A DNA stretch of 64,000 nucleotides from Muribaculaceae bacterium Isolate-036 (Harlan) (GCA_003833075.1 RIAY01000003.1:124001-188000); one strand, 5' to 3'. Shown: positions 7,844 to 17,593, counted from the first letter of the stretch. The notes: generated from the sequence alone by a model not told the origin. A program made the numbers and translations.

Positions 7844-9835
7844 ATGACAAAAAAACTCCTTTGCCTGCTTAAGGCAACCCTGGTGTTGAGTGTCTTCTCC
7901 CTCTGTCTCGTCAATTGTGGAGGCAAAGACGAACCTGATCCCGGACCGAACGGCGGTGGAAGCACAACTGAAATAAAAGTTACCCTCCCGTCGAGTGTGG
8001 ATGTTGTAAAAGGTGAAGACTGCAAAATCGAAGGCGAGAACACACTGCAAACTTCCGATCTTGTCTATCTCATAGAGGGGGGTACCATTACTTCCTGCGC
8101 TGTGACAGAAGCTGACGCCGCTCATTTCGCGTTCCGTCTCCCTGCTGATTTTAAGGGAGGGAATTATCGCTTTGACGTGAAGCGCGGAGATCGCCGTGTG
8201 CAATTCGGAACGATAACCATAAATATGGTTGAAAGGAAGATCGAGATTTTACCTGGCACTACTATATATGGTGTGGTTGAGTCTGCCGAAGGTCCTATAG
8301 CCGGAGTGGTTGTCAGTGACGGTGTGGAAACTGTTCAGACTGATGATAACGGTGTTTACCAACTGAAATCTGAGAAAGAGTCGGGTTATGTGTTTATTTC
8401 TGTGCCCGGTGGTTACGAATGCGCGCTCGATGGCGTTTTCCCTGATCACTATCGTACCCTTGTATCTGCAAAAGATGTTCCCGAAAACCAAAGCTTCACC
8501 CTAAAGAAAGTTGACCAAAGCAATTATAAGGTGCTTTTCTTAGGTGACATGCACCTTGCCGACAGAGCTAAAGGGGGTACGGCTTCAAATATGGACAACA
8601 CCCAGTTTAAAGGTGTTGCCAAGGATATTAATAACTATGTGCAGTCGAATGGCGGAAGCAAGATTTATGCTATTACTCTCGGTGACATGACATGGGATCT
8701 TTATTGGTATGACCGCAATTTTGATCTTTCCGACTACAAAGAGTTTTTTAACGAGCAGGTAAAAGGTTTGCCGGTGTATCACACTATCGGTAACCATGAC
8801 AACGACATGAATGCCATAGGACAGTTTAAGGCAAAGAATCCTTTCGCTGTCACGATTGCCCCTCCTTATTATTCTTTCAATATAGGAGACGTTCATTATG
8901 TGGTTCTTGATAATATCGATTGTTCGAAATATGTAGGCGGAGGCGATTCCAACCGGAAAAATCAGGTTGCAGGAAAGATCTATTCTCCCCAGTTCTCATG
9001 GCTTGCGAAAGACCTTTCCTATGTGGACAAGTCTACGCCTGTAATCATCACTATGCACGTTCCGGTATATAGCGACAGCAAGCCCGGCGAGTTCTCCGCG
9101 AGGACTTATTCTCCTGAAGTGCTTGCCGCTGTTGAAGGATATAACGTGCATTTTGTGACCGGTCATACGCACCGCAACTATAATGCGCTCCCTGGAAACA
9201 AAGGTGTAGGCAATGTTTATGAACACAACGTTGGCGCCATATGTTCCGACTGGTGGTGGAGCGGTGCCGTGACTCCCGGCTGCCTTATGGCTCCTGATGG
9301 CACTCCTGCAGGATATGCAGTATGGGACATAACCGGAAAAGATTTCAAGTATGCGTATAAATGCGCCGGCAAGGATGAAAATTTCCAATTCCGTTCGTAT
9401 GACCTTAACGAGATTTCTTTCTCTTCGAGTGATGTTGAAGGACTTAACTCGACAATGGCAGCAAAATTTGCAGCAAAGATAGCAGATTATACAGGTCAGA
9501 AGAAGAATGAGGTGCTCCTTAATGTATGGAACTACAATACGCGTTGGACTATCACTGTGACTACGGCAGACGGAAAGGCTCTTGACGTGAGGCATGTAAG
9601 TGCTTATGACCCATTGCATATCGCAGCCAATGTTTTGAAACGCTGGAAAGGGAGTCCGACTTCCGAACCTATCGGTTCCACAACGAAAGACCATCACTTC
9701 TTCAAGGTCACGGCTCCCGATGCCGACACAGACCTGATCATTACAGTTAAAGATGAGTTTGGTCGCACTTACACAGAAAACATGCAACGTCCGAAAGCCT
9801 TCGGCACGGACGCTTACAAGATAGAGATAAAGTAG
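7844..9835 (+). CDS. Calcineurin-like phosphoesterase lipoprotein
   Basis: A 663-residue exported lipoprotein, with lipobox Cys at residue 25 (CLVNC) followed by an acidic/Pro/Gly linker that suggests outer-membrane sorting. Domains in order: an Ig-like domain (about 40-130), a small beta domain starting TTIYGVVESAEG (about 140-215), a metallophosphoesterase core (about 225-470), and a C-terminal domain (about 500-663). Metal-site motifs are all present: GDMHLAD, TLGDMTWD, GNHDND, MHVPV and GHTHRNY. The family hydrolyses phosphomonoesters or diesters, and the substrate is unknown here. It is first in an apparent operon with susC, susD and a BACON lipoprotein, so it probably processes a phosphorylated ligand taken up by that system. 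The gene cut at 1-627 is a paralogue. Confidence 0.9.
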   Translation: MTKKLLCLLKATLVLSVFSLCLVNCGGKDEPDPGPNGGGSTTEIKVTLPSSVDVVKGEDCKIEGENTLQTSDLVYLIEGGTITSCAVTEADAAHFAFRLPADFKGGNYRFDVKRGDRRVQFGTITINMVERKIEILPGTTIYGVVESAEGPIAGVVVSDGVETVQTDDNGVYQLKSEKESGYVFISVPGGYECALDGVFPDHYRTLVSAKDVPENQSFTLKKVDQSNYKVLFLGDMHLADRAKGGTASNMDNTQFKGVAKDINNYVQSNGGSKIYAITLGDMTWDLYWYDRNFDLSDYKEFFNEQVKGLPVYHTIGNHDNDMNAIGQFKAKNPFAVTIAPPYYSFNIGDVHYVVLDNIDCSKYVGGGDSNRKNQVAGKIYSPQFSWLAKDLSYVDKSTPVIITMHVPVYSDSKPGEFSARTYSPEVLAAVEGYNVHFVTGHTHRNYNALPGNKGVGNVYEHNVGAICSDWWWSGAVTPGCLMAPDGTPAGYAVWDITGKDFKYAYKCAGKDENFQFRSYDLNEISFSSSDVEGLNSTMAAKFAAKIADYTGQKKNEVLLNVWNYNTRWTITVTTADGKALDVRHVSAYDPLHIAANVLKRWKGSPTSEPIGSTTKDHHFFKVTAPDADTDLIITVKDEFGRTYTENMQRPKAFGTDAYKIEIK

Positions 9836-9845
9836 GCTTTTGCTT

Positions 9846-10006
9846 TTAGGCGTTAGGTTTTAGGCTTTAGGCATTAGGATTTGATGCCAAAGCCTAAAAC
9901 TCTTGAAACTTAGGATATAGATACTAACGCCTGACGCCTAAGACCTAACGCCTGCCAATAGGTTCCAGATGTGAGGCTCTAACGCCTGCCACCTAAAGCC
10001 TAAAAA
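9846..10006. repeat. Heptamer (TTAGGNN) arrays in both orientations
   Basis: TTAGG recurs at exact 7-bp steps from 9846 (9846, 9853, 9860, 9867, 9874). From 9924 the complement-type heptamer CTAACGC or variants recurs at 7-bp steps (9924, 9931, 9938, 9945, 9952), and again from 9979 (9979, 9986, 9993, 10000). The two orientations can pair into extended hairpins. The block fills almost all of the 207 bp between the phosphoesterase stop and susC. Confidence 0.85.
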
Positions 10007-10042
10007 ACTGAACTAACTATTTTACTTACTAATACCTACCTT

Positions 10043-13000
10043 ATGAAACAAGTCAGAAGACTAATTCTTTTGATGGTGACGCTGATGGTCAGCTTCCCGC
10101 TGTGGGCGGCGAGCCGTCAGGTAACGGGCACCATTACCGATGAAGCGGGTGAGCCGCTGATCGGAGTCAGCGTGATGCTTGACAAGTCGAGAACGGGATG
10201 TATGACCGACATCGACGGAAACTTTTCTCTTCAGATACCTGAAGGGGAGGCGACTCTGAAGATCGTGTATGTCGGCTACCAGAGCCAGCAGATCAAGGTC
10301 GCTCCCGGTCAGAACGCACTGAAGATTGTGATGAAAGAAGATGCTCAGACCCTTGAAGAGACTGTGGTTATCGGTTACGGTACCCAGAAGAAGGTGAACC
10401 TCACCGGTGCCGTTGCCTCTGTTGACGGCAAAAGCTTTGAGGACCGCCCCGCCGCAACAATCTCCAACATGCTTCAGGGATCCGTAGCCGGCCTTAATGT
10501 AACCACAACTTCAGGACTTCCCGGATCTTCACCTAAGTTGAATATCCGTGGTCAGGCATCTATTAATGGTGGTGCGCCCCTCGTCCTTATTGACGGCTCA
10601 ATTGGCGAGATTGATAATGTGAATCCAAATGATGTGCAGTCTATTTCTGTAATCAAGGATGCCTCGGCAGCAGCAGTGTATGGTGCGCGTGCAGCATTCG
10701 GTGTAATTCTTGTGACAACGAAGAATGGTCAAGAGAATGACGGAAAGGCAACCGTGCGTTATAACGGACGGTTCGGCTGGCAGGAACCCACTACCTCGAA
10801 AGATTATGAGACAACCGGCTATTGGTCAGTATATCTTGTTAATAAGTTCTATACATCTGCGCAAGGAAAGCAATACATAACTTATGATGAAAATGATATG
10901 CAGGAACTTCTTGCCCGTGTAAATGACAAGACTGAGAATCCAGACCGTCCATGGGTTGTAGAGCAGACAATAAATGGTAGAAGGCAGTGGAAATATTATG
11001 CCAACACAGATTGGTATAATACAATCTACAGAGATAAATATTTCTCACAGCAACATAATCTGTCATTAAGTGGGGGTATTAAGAAGATCAGATATTATCT
11101 TTCCGGTGGACTTAACGTTAACGATGGTATTATCAAGATCAATGGTGATACTTTCAAGAAATATAATCTACGTGCCAAGGTTGATTTCCCAATCAATAAA
11201 TGGATAAACGTGAGCAATAATACATCTTTTTACGGCTCTACATATGAGTATAACGGATTTGTTGAAAGTGCGATGCAAGGAACATCACGCCATGGACTTG
11301 CCTGCTATCCTTTGACCAACCCTGATGGGTCATATATTTTCAAAACTCCTTACCAGGGTAATAACTTTATGAATGGACGCCACATTTTGTTTATGGAAGG
11401 TAAAAGTCCTGGTATAGACCGCAGGACGGATTTCATGAATAATACACGCGTGAACTATTCTCCTATAAAACAGCTTACCATTAGTGCGGATTTTACCTAT
11501 CGTTTCAATCAGGAAAGAAGCACAAACAGACGTACCAATCTTCCCTATCGCACATATCCTGATCAAGAAATGCAATATTACGTAACAGGAGCAGGTGAAG
11601 ATGGTCTTCAGGAGAATATAAAGACCTATAATTATTACGCAGTAAATGCACTGGCTACTTATAAAGATACATTCAACGATGCACATAACTTGACCGTAGT
11701 TGCTGGTTATAACTATGAAACACGTAATTACAAAAGAGTTTTTGCATATGGAAACAATCTTATAAGCAATGACTTGAATGACTTTGATCTTGTCGGTTCA
11801 AATGCAGCTGGCGAGATAATCACCGGTGTGGAAGGTGGTCAGCACCAATATGCTCTCCAAGGTATTTTCGGCCGTGTGAATTATGATTATTTGGGTAAGT
11901 ACCTTGTTGAGATATCCGGTCGTTATGACGGGTCTTCCCGTTTTTCCAGAGGAAAACGGTGGGGCTTTTTCCCTTCCGGTTCTATTGGTTGGCGCTTCTC
12001 TGAAGAGGCTTTCTTTGAGCCATTACAGTCTTGGTGGAGCAACGGTAAGATCCGTGGATCTTACGGTACCCTTGGTAACCAGAATGTATCTGATTACTAT
12101 ACTTTCCTCCGTAAGGTTGGTGCAGCTCCATTTGACGGAGATGACGAAAGATCTAAATTCTCTTTTGGAGAGGGAACAAATTATGGTACATATGCAACTC
12201 TAGGATCTCCTATTGCTTCTAACCTGACATGGGAGAAGACTCATCAATATGACTTAGGTTTTGACTTGGGTTTCTTCAACAATCGCCTTGGTGCAACTAT
12301 AGACTTATATATTCGTGATACAAAAGACATGCTTGCTCCAGGTGTGGCTCTTCCTTCTGTATATGGTGCAACTTCTCCAAAGATGAATGTGGCAAACCTT
12401 CGTACAAAGGGTTATGAGATTGCTCTTAATTGGAATGACTCCTTTGAACTTTGGGGTAATAACTTCTCATATGGTGTCGGTTTTAACCTTTCTGACTATA
12501 AGAGCACTATAACCAAATATGATAATCCAAACAAGACATTTGCAAAAGATTATTATGTAGGCATGGAACTTGGTGAAATATGGGTTTATGAAACCGATGG
12601 ATTCTTCAAGACCGATGAAGAGGCGCGTGAATACACAAGCAAGATTGACCATAGCTATGATGACATGTCTAAATATGTTGGCTCAGGATGGCAAGCTGGT
12701 GACCTCAAGTTTGTAGATCGTGATGGTGACGGTAAGATCGGCATAGGTGATAATACTGTTGATAGTCCCGGGGACCGTTACAAATATGGCAACAAGTACG
12801 CTCATCTTCAGTATGGCTTCCGTGCCAACATTAATTATTTTGGTTTTGATGTTTCAGCTTTCTTCCAAGGCACAGGTAACCATTACTATTATCCGAACGG
12901 TTATACTTATGACTTCTGGGGGTGCTATTCGTGGTCTTACCTTTCATTCATTCCGACAGATTTTAAAGATAAGATTTGGAGTGAAGATAATCCGGATGCT

Positions 13001-13327
13001 TATTTCCCCCGCGCTATGGGTTATCAGTCAACAGGCGGATATCTCAAGCCCGGATTCAAGAATGACCGATATATCCAGAATCTCCGTTATCTCCGATTTA
13101 AAAACCTGACCGTGGGCTATACGTTGCCACAGAAATGGACACGCAAGGCTCTGATGGAGAAAGTGCGTGTATATTTTACTGCAGAGAATCTTTGCTATTG
13201 GTCTCCACTTAAGAAAAATTCAAAATATCTTGATCCAGAGGCTATCGGAACACACGACGGAGAATCAAACAATATGTTTTATCCTTGGTCTAAGAGCTTT
13301 ATGTTCGGTCTTGACGTAACATTCTAA
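10043..13327 (+). CDS. SusC/RagA family TonB-dependent outer-membrane transporter
   Basis: A 1094-residue outer-membrane receptor. Order: signal peptide (1-23, ending WAA), a carboxypeptidase-regulatory-like domain (about 26-105, with GTITDEAGEPLIGVSV), a probable TonB box (ETVVIGYG), a plug domain (LQGSVAGLNV, AVYGARAAFGVILVTTKNG), then a 22-strand-type barrel ending MFGLDVTF with a terminal Phe as usual for outer-membrane proteins. The SusC barrel imports a ligand handed over by the SusD lid using TonB energy. It is followed 19 bp later by its SusD partner. The heptamer repeat block separates it from the upstream phosphoesterase gene. The substrate is not evident because no polysaccharide-degrading enzyme is adjacent. 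Confidence 0.95.
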   Translation: MKQVRRLILLMVTLMVSFPLWAASRQVTGTITDEAGEPLIGVSVMLDKSRTGCMTDIDGNFSLQIPEGEATLKIVYVGYQSQQIKVAPGQNALKIVMKEDAQTLEETVVIGYGTQKKVNLTGAVASVDGKSFEDRPAATISNMLQGSVAGLNVTTTSGLPGSSPKLNIRGQASINGGAPLVLIDGSIGEIDNVNPNDVQSISVIKDASAAAVYGARAAFGVILVTTKNGQENDGKATVRYNGRFGWQEPTTSKDYETTGYWSVYLVNKFYTSAQGKQYITYDENDMQELLARVNDKTENPDRPWVVEQTINGRRQWKYYANTDWYNTIYRDKYFSQQHNLSLSGGIKKIRYYLSGGLNVNDGIIKINGDTFKKYNLRAKVDFPINKWINVSNNTSFYGSTYEYNGFVESAMQGTSRHGLACYPLTNPDGSYIFKTPYQGNNFMNGRHILFMEGKSPGIDRRTDFMNNTRVNYSPIKQLTISADFTYRFNQERSTNRRTNLPYRTYPDQEMQYYVTGAGEDGLQENIKTYNYYAVNALATYKDTFNDAHNLTVVAGYNYETRNYKRVFAYGNNLISNDLNDFDLVGSNAAGEIITGVEGGQHQYALQGIFGRVNYDYLGKYLVEISGRYDGSSRFSRGKRWGFFPSGSIGWRFSEEAFFEPLQSWWSNGKIRGSYGTLGNQNVSDYYTFLRKVGAAPFDGDDERSKFSFGEGTNYGTYATLGSPIASNLTWEKTHQYDLGFDLGFFNNRLGATIDLYIRDTKDMLAPGVALPSVYGATSPKMNVANLRTKGYEIALNWNDSFELWGNNFSYGVGFNLSDYKSTITKYDNPNKTFAKDYYVGMELGEIWVYETDGFFKTDEEAREYTSKIDHSYDDMSKYVGSGWQAGDLKFVDRDGDGKIGIGDNTVDSPGDRYKYGNKYAHLQYGFRANINYFGFDVSAFFQGTGNHYYYPNGYTYDFWGCYSWSYLSFIPTDFKDKIWSEDNPDAYFPRAMGYQSTGGYLKPGFKNDRYIQNLRYLRFKNLTVGYTLPQKWTRKALMEKVRVYFTAENLCYWSPLKKNSKYLDPEAIGTHDGESNNMFYPWSKSFMFGLDVTF

Positions 13328-13346
13328 TCTCCAATAATAAATTATA

Positions 13347-15158
13347 ATGAAGAAACTATTATATATACCGATCGCCTTGATGATGTTTACAGCAACATCA
13401 TGTGAGGATGCTATCGATCTCAATCCGAAATCTCAGATAGGTCTTGACGATTATTTCAATAATAAGACAGATCTACAGCTTTTTAGCAATTATTTTTATC
13501 CCAATGTGTTGACTCAGAATATGGATGGCGATCCGGGATTTGACGATCAGGGAGATGACATGATTGCAGCTCCACTTTCAACTCTTTTAAGGGCAGGAAA
13601 CAGTCGTACTGTTCCAGCCTCAAAAGGTGGTTGGTCATGGGGTGTGTTGCGCCGTATAAATACGCTCCTGGAGTATATTGATAAATGCCCGGACAAGGCT
13701 GCTGTAGAACAATATACCGGTGTTGCCAAGTTTTTCCGCGCCTATTTCTATTTTCAAAAAGTGCAGCGCTTTGGTGATGTGCCTTGGATTGACCGTCAGC
13801 TCGGTTCTGATGATCCTCAGCTTTATGCTCCTCGTGATTCTCGTGAGTTCATCATGACCAAGATGATAGAGGATATCAATTATGCCATTGAGCATTTGCC
13901 TACTAATAAAGAGGAGGCTTCGGCTCCGTATCGTGTTACTAAAGGGGCGGCTCTTGCACTTAAATCAAATTTCTGTCTTTTCGAAGGCACATTCCGTAAA
14001 TATCATGGCATTGATATTGAAGGAAAGAGCTGGCAATACTATCTTGAACAGTGTGTGGAAGCTTCAGAAATGCTGATGAGTGGCAAATATGGTTCGTATA
14101 AGCTTTATAATACAGGCAAACCTGACGAGGACTATCTCAATCTTTTTAATGCGCAAGATGCTAATAAAGATGAATATATACTTGCAGTGAAATATGATCA
14201 GGTTCTTGGAATTAAGCATAATGCAAATGCGTTTACGCTTGTTTCGACACAAGGGCAGCCAGGTTATACCCGTAAGTTTATATGCTCATATCTGATGAAA
14301 GACGGCTCCCGTTTTACAGACCAACCCGGTTGGCAGACTATGCAGTTTGTGGATGAGATGAAAAATCGTGATCCGCGTTTGCAGCAGTCTGTTCGTGGAT
14401 TGAATTATCACCGTAAAGGTGCTACCAAGATACTTGCTCCTGATTTAAAACTTACCAAAACAGGTTATCAGCCTATCAAATTTGTAACAGAGAGCAAGAT
14501 GGGAAGCTATGATATGGATATGAATAATACAACGAGCTGTGACCTTCCGGAGTTCCGCTATGCTGAGACTCTGTTGAATCTTGCAGAGGCAAAGGCAGAA
14601 CTTGGTACTCTTACTCAGCCGGATCTTACCAAAACTGTTAATGAGATCCGTAAGCGTGTCGGTATGCCGGGACTTGATATGGCAGCGGCAAATGCTAATC
14701 CTGATAGCTATCTCCTTTCAGAACAGACGGGTTACTACAATGTTACCGGAGCTAATGCGGGCGTAATTCTTGAGATTCGTCGTGAGCGTGCGATAGAGAT
14801 GGTTCAAGAAGGTCGTCGTTGGTTTGATTTGATGCGTTGGAAGTGTGGTAAAATGATAGATCAGGATTTTACCGGTCAGTATATTCCCGGTCCTGGCAGT
14901 TATGACATGACAGGGGATGGCACTGCCGATATTATTCTGTACGCAGAAGGAACTTCCAAACCCCAAGCTCATAAGGGAGAAGCAGTTCTTCAGATTGGCA
15001 AGGATGTTATTTTGTCTGATGGCAATTCCGGATATATATATGGTATCAAGGATCAGGTGCGTCAAGGCTTCAACGAGGATCGTGACTATCTTTATCCGAT
15101 CCCTTCCGATGATATTAGTCTTAACCCGAATCTCAAGCAGAATCCGGGGTGGAAATAA
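13347..15158 (+). CDS. SusD/RagB family nutrient-binding lipoprotein
   Basis: A 603-residue surface lipoprotein with lipobox Cys19 (TATSCED). It has the helical SusD fold signatures: an N-terminal DLNPKSQIGLDDYF stretch, the TPR-like segment FFRAYFYFQKVQRFGDVPW, the LNLAEAKAELG motif, and the C-terminal IRRERAIEMVQEGRRWFDLMRW that is very typical of the family. The end, YLYPIPSDDISLNPNLKQNPGW, is also canonical. It caps the SusC barrel coded 19 bp upstream and binds the ligand at the cell surface. Confidence 0.95.
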   Translation: MKKLLYIPIALMMFTATSCEDAIDLNPKSQIGLDDYFNNKTDLQLFSNYFYPNVLTQNMDGDPGFDDQGDDMIAAPLSTLLRAGNSRTVPASKGGWSWGVLRRINTLLEYIDKCPDKAAVEQYTGVAKFFRAYFYFQKVQRFGDVPWIDRQLGSDDPQLYAPRDSREFIMTKMIEDINYAIEHLPTNKEEASAPYRVTKGAALALKSNFCLFEGTFRKYHGIDIEGKSWQYYLEQCVEASEMLMSGKYGSYKLYNTGKPDEDYLNLFNAQDANKDEYILAVKYDQVLGIKHNANAFTLVSTQGQPGYTRKFICSYLMKDGSRFTDQPGWQTMQFVDEMKNRDPRLQQSVRGLNYHRKGATKILAPDLKLTKTGYQPIKFVTESKMGSYDMDMNNTTSCDLPEFRYAETLLNLAEAKAELGTLTQPDLTKTVNEIRKRVGMPGLDMAAANANPDSYLLSEQTGYYNVTGANAGVILEIRRERAIEMVQEGRRWFDLMRWKCGKMIDQDFTGQYIPGPGSYDMTGDGTADIILYAEGTSKPQAHKGEAVLQIGKDVILSDGNSGYIYGIKDQVRQGFNEDRDYLYPIPSDDISLNPNLKQNPGWK

Positions 15159-15191
15159 GTCATTAAATAATTCCATAATAGATAATTCAAG

Positions 15192-16733
15192 ATGAAAAAA
15201 TCAATAAATTATTTTTTTATAGCTCTCGTTGCTGCATTAGGATGTGTTTTCACATCCTGCAGCGACGATGAGACAAATCTTTCAAGAGCAGTTCTGGCGA
15301 GTGTGGACGTTCTTGAATTTGAGGTTTCACCTTCTGGCCCTCAGATAATAACAATTACTTCTGATGCTGATTGGGTGGCTGAATATCCTGAATGGATTAC
15401 AGTTTCTCCAGCTTCCGGTCATGCCGGTCAGACTGAAGTTGAGATTTCTGTAGCTAATAACATTCGCGAGAATCTTCCCGACAATCCACGCAGGGTTAAC
15501 GTATTGTTCAAAGGACGCAACCTTGCCAGCAACGCAACTGTGATTGTGCGTCAGGCGGGTGATAAATTCCGTGACCCGATAGACTTTACAATCGAGTCTG
15601 CATTGGAGGCGGACGATGAAACTATAGTTAAGATTCCCGGCCTTACGGTTCTCACAATTACAGGGACTGGCTTCGTGGCTACTGACGGAAACGTCAATGT
15701 ATATATCAAAGACATTCCGTTCACCGTTACTGAGGGTCAGAAAGTGACCATCGTAGGAGAGAAACTTACGAGCGACATGAAGGTTCCGTATATTGAAGGA
15801 GGCAAAATGACAGATGAAGGTACTGGCTCTGTTACTCAGAAGCAACCTTTGGATGTGACGGAAAGTCTTGATAAGGTTAAAGCCGATAATTATCAGCTTG
15901 TCACTTTGACCGGCACTTATGATGCAATCATGAAGTGTGTCGGAATCAGAGGTATGGCAAATTCGGCATATATCTATGATTACAAGGATGTTGATGCATT
16001 AGAAGAATTGGGTGGTCATAAACTCACGATAACAGGTTATTATGCAGGTACAGCAAATCCTGTTGTGCGCATCATTCCTTCTGAAATTATTGATCATGGA
16101 TATAACGAGACTGTATATTTCTTTGATGACTTCGAATGGATGGATCCATGGACAAGCTTAATCGGTGTTCACGATTGGGTTGAGGAGAGTGATAAGGTTG
16201 CTGCTGAATCAAAGAATCTTACAAATAAAAACGCAGAAGGAAAGATTCTTATTGATGAGCTTTATGATCGCGGATATAATTTTGTAAAAGCGACTATCGA
16301 TGGTAAGGAAGACAGACCTTTTGAAACTCGAATTTACGTGCAGAAAAATTATCTTAAATTTTCGCTGACCGGAATTGAGGCGGGTCTTGTGCTTCCGAGC
16401 ATTTCGGGTATTCCAGATGGAGAACAATTGCAGATTTGCTTTAACTGGTCTCCAATGCGCCAAGGTAAGCCCGGTGCCAAAGATAGGGCTTATGATGCGG
16501 TTAACTTGATCGTTATCGTTGAAAACAATGGCAGTGAGGTTAAGATTCCTGTGCCACCTCATACTTTAAAGAATGGAGACAAGCATGAATGGATGAATGC
16601 CGTCATTGATTTAGGAGACGAGAAGGTTGATGAAAATACAAAGATCACCATCCGTAGTGCTGATGACAAGTGGCCGCATGATAAAGTTAACAGATGGTTT
16701 ATAGATAATGTTAAAGTGCGTCAGGCACTCTAA
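15192..16733 (+). CDS. BACON-domain surface lipoprotein of the susCD operon
   Basis: A 513-residue lipoprotein with lipobox Cys near residue 23 (CVFTSCSDD). Residues about 35-115 form a BACON-type Ig domain (WITVSPASG and VIVRQAG are characteristic). Residues about 125-310 resemble tandem beta domains that include an OB-like segment (LVTLTGTYDAIMKCVGIRG). The C-terminal part (from about 315, VYFFDDFEWMDPW) resembles the jelly-roll domain of other Bacteroidetes surface lipoproteins. Proteins in this operon position usually act as surface ligand-binding proteins next to SusD. It lies 33 bp after susD and is the last gene before a strong terminator. The ligand is unknown. Confidence 0.8.
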   Translation: MKKSINYFFIALVAALGCVFTSCSDDETNLSRAVLASVDVLEFEVSPSGPQIITITSDADWVAEYPEWITVSPASGHAGQTEVEISVANNIRENLPDNPRRVNVLFKGRNLASNATVIVRQAGDKFRDPIDFTIESALEADDETIVKIPGLTVLTITGTGFVATDGNVNVYIKDIPFTVTEGQKVTIVGEKLTSDMKVPYIEGGKMTDEGTGSVTQKQPLDVTESLDKVKADNYQLVTLTGTYDAIMKCVGIRGMANSAYIYDYKDVDALEELGGHKLTITGYYAGTANPVVRIIPSEIIDHGYNETVYFFDDFEWMDPWTSLIGVHDWVEESDKVAAESKNLTNKNAEGKILIDELYDRGYNFVKATIDGKEDRPFETRIYVQKNYLKFSLTGIEAGLVLPSISGIPDGEQLQICFNWSPMRQGKPGAKDRAYDAVNLIVIVENNGSEVKIPVPPHTLKNGDKHEWMNAVIDLGDEKVDENTKITIRSADDKWPHDKVNRWFIDNVKVRQAL

Positions 16734-16754
16734 TAATCTTAATAATTTAATTTG

Positions 16755-16816
16755 ATATGGTATTCAACTTTGAAGTCGCATCGACTTCAAAGTTGAATAC
16801 CATATAACGTTTTTTG
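16755..16816 (+). terminator. Strong terminator of the phosphoesterase-susCD operon
   Basis: A perfect 24-bp inverted repeat (16755-16778 and 16782-16805) closes a 3-nt loop CAT and is followed by six T at 16811-16816. It lies 21 bp after the BACON lipoprotein stop. Confidence 0.93.
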
Positions 16817-16829
16817 AATGAGGGAGTAT

Positions 16830-16968
16830 GGTTTCTAAGGTCTTTAAGGTCTTTAAAGACTTTAGAGACCTTAGGGTCCTTAGGGACTTTAAGGTCTTTA
16901 GGGACCTTAGAGACTTTAAAGACTTTAGGGTCTTTAAGGTCTTTAGGGACTTTAAAGACCTTAAAGAC
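16830..16968. repeat. 9-bp degenerate tandem array A (RGWCYTTAR)
   Basis: About 15 head-to-tail copies of a 9-bp unit, each matching [AG]G[AT]C[CT]TTA[AG] with substitutions confined almost entirely to the four ambiguous positions. The last 37 bp (16932-16968) recur exactly at 17696-17732 in array B. Open frames through this stretch code only for repeats such as DFKVFKD and are not taken as genes. It lies between the susCD terminator and the 3' end of the four-helix-bundle gene. Confidence 0.9.
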
Positions 16969-17002
16969 TCTTGTGTGTCGTTGTTGTTGTGTATGGGGTG
17001 GG

Positions 17003-17551
17003 TCAGTAGCCGCGGTTCTTTCTGCGCAGGGCACTCATGCGCTCTGAGAAGCCTCCGTTGGCAATGAAGTCGGCTGAAAGTTTTTTTAATTGGCGATAGA
17101 GAAGGTAATCAGCCTGGTTTATCAATATAATGCACATGTTGGCTATCGTGCCGGCAGGTCGTGTCTCTATGAGCTGCATGAAGAATTGCGGATCGTTGTG
17201 TTCAATTCCAAGTTTTCTCATGGCTTCAAATTCAACACTGCCTTTATCCCATTGTTTGATGCCACGGGTCTTCAAATAATCCTCATAGTCTTCAAGTAGC
17301 TCTTTCAAGCTCGCTTTTGCTACATCTATCAGCTTTATTTCTGTCTTCGCAGAAGTGGATGAGGCTGCGCAGCCTTCGATTATGTTCTGTTTGCCGCTTC
17401 GCGCCGCCTGAACCATCTGGTCAACGGTGCGGTCTCCCCTGGTTAGAAACTTATGACAAAAGTAATATGTGATTTGGTAAATTATATCGGTTTTTTGGTA
17501 ACTCAGGAGCTTTTTATAGTTTCCTCGATTGGGGATTAATTCGTTGTCCAT
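17003..17551 (-). CDS. Four-helix bundle protein (S23/TIGR02436-like with suffix domain)
   Basis: A 182-residue soluble, mostly helical protein. Residues about 15-125 fit the four-helix-bundle family: YQITYYFCHKFL, then the conserved TVDQMVQAARSGKQNIIEG segment, then KIELIDVAKASLKE-like helix 3 (here KLIDVAKASLKELLEDYEDYL). A C-terminal suffix of about 60 residues (PAGTIANMCIILINQADYLLYRQLKKL) matches a Bacteroidetes subgroup. Relatives include proteins coded in rRNA intervening sequences and the Avd accessory protein of diversity-generating retroelements, but there is no reverse transcriptase here. The gene is flanked on both sides by arrays of the same 9-bp unit. No function can be assigned. 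Confidence 0.85.
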   Translation of the reverse strand: MDNELIPNRGNYKKLLSYQKTDIIYQITYYFCHKFLTRGDRTVDQMVQAARSGKQNIIEGCAASSTSAKTEIKLIDVAKASLKELLEDYEDYLKTRGIKQWDKGSVEFEAMRKLGIEHNDPQFFMQLIETRPAGTIANMCIILINQADYLLYRQLKKLSADFIANGGFSERMSALRRKNRGY

Positions 17552-17593
17552 GGAAGTTTCTGTTTAAGTGTTGAAAATTTAAGTTTGACCTTA

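Noticed and set aside
8996..9787. 263-codon frame opposite the phosphoesterase gene
   Set aside because: It is antisense to a well-supported gene whose metal motifs are all in the plus frame, and its composition is unlike a real protein.
9846..10006. Telomere-like TTAGGC sequence
   Set aside because: It is interstitial, has a 7-bp period and occurs in both orientations, so a chromosome-end function is not supported.
16814..17067. Open frames on both strands through array A coding for SL/KT or DFKVF repeats
   Set aside because: They are translations of the 9-bp repeat, present in several frames at once, with no start context.
17003..17551. Diversity-generating retroelement (four-helix-bundle protein as Avd)
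   Set aside because: No reverse transcriptase, template repeat or variable repeat is visible nearby.
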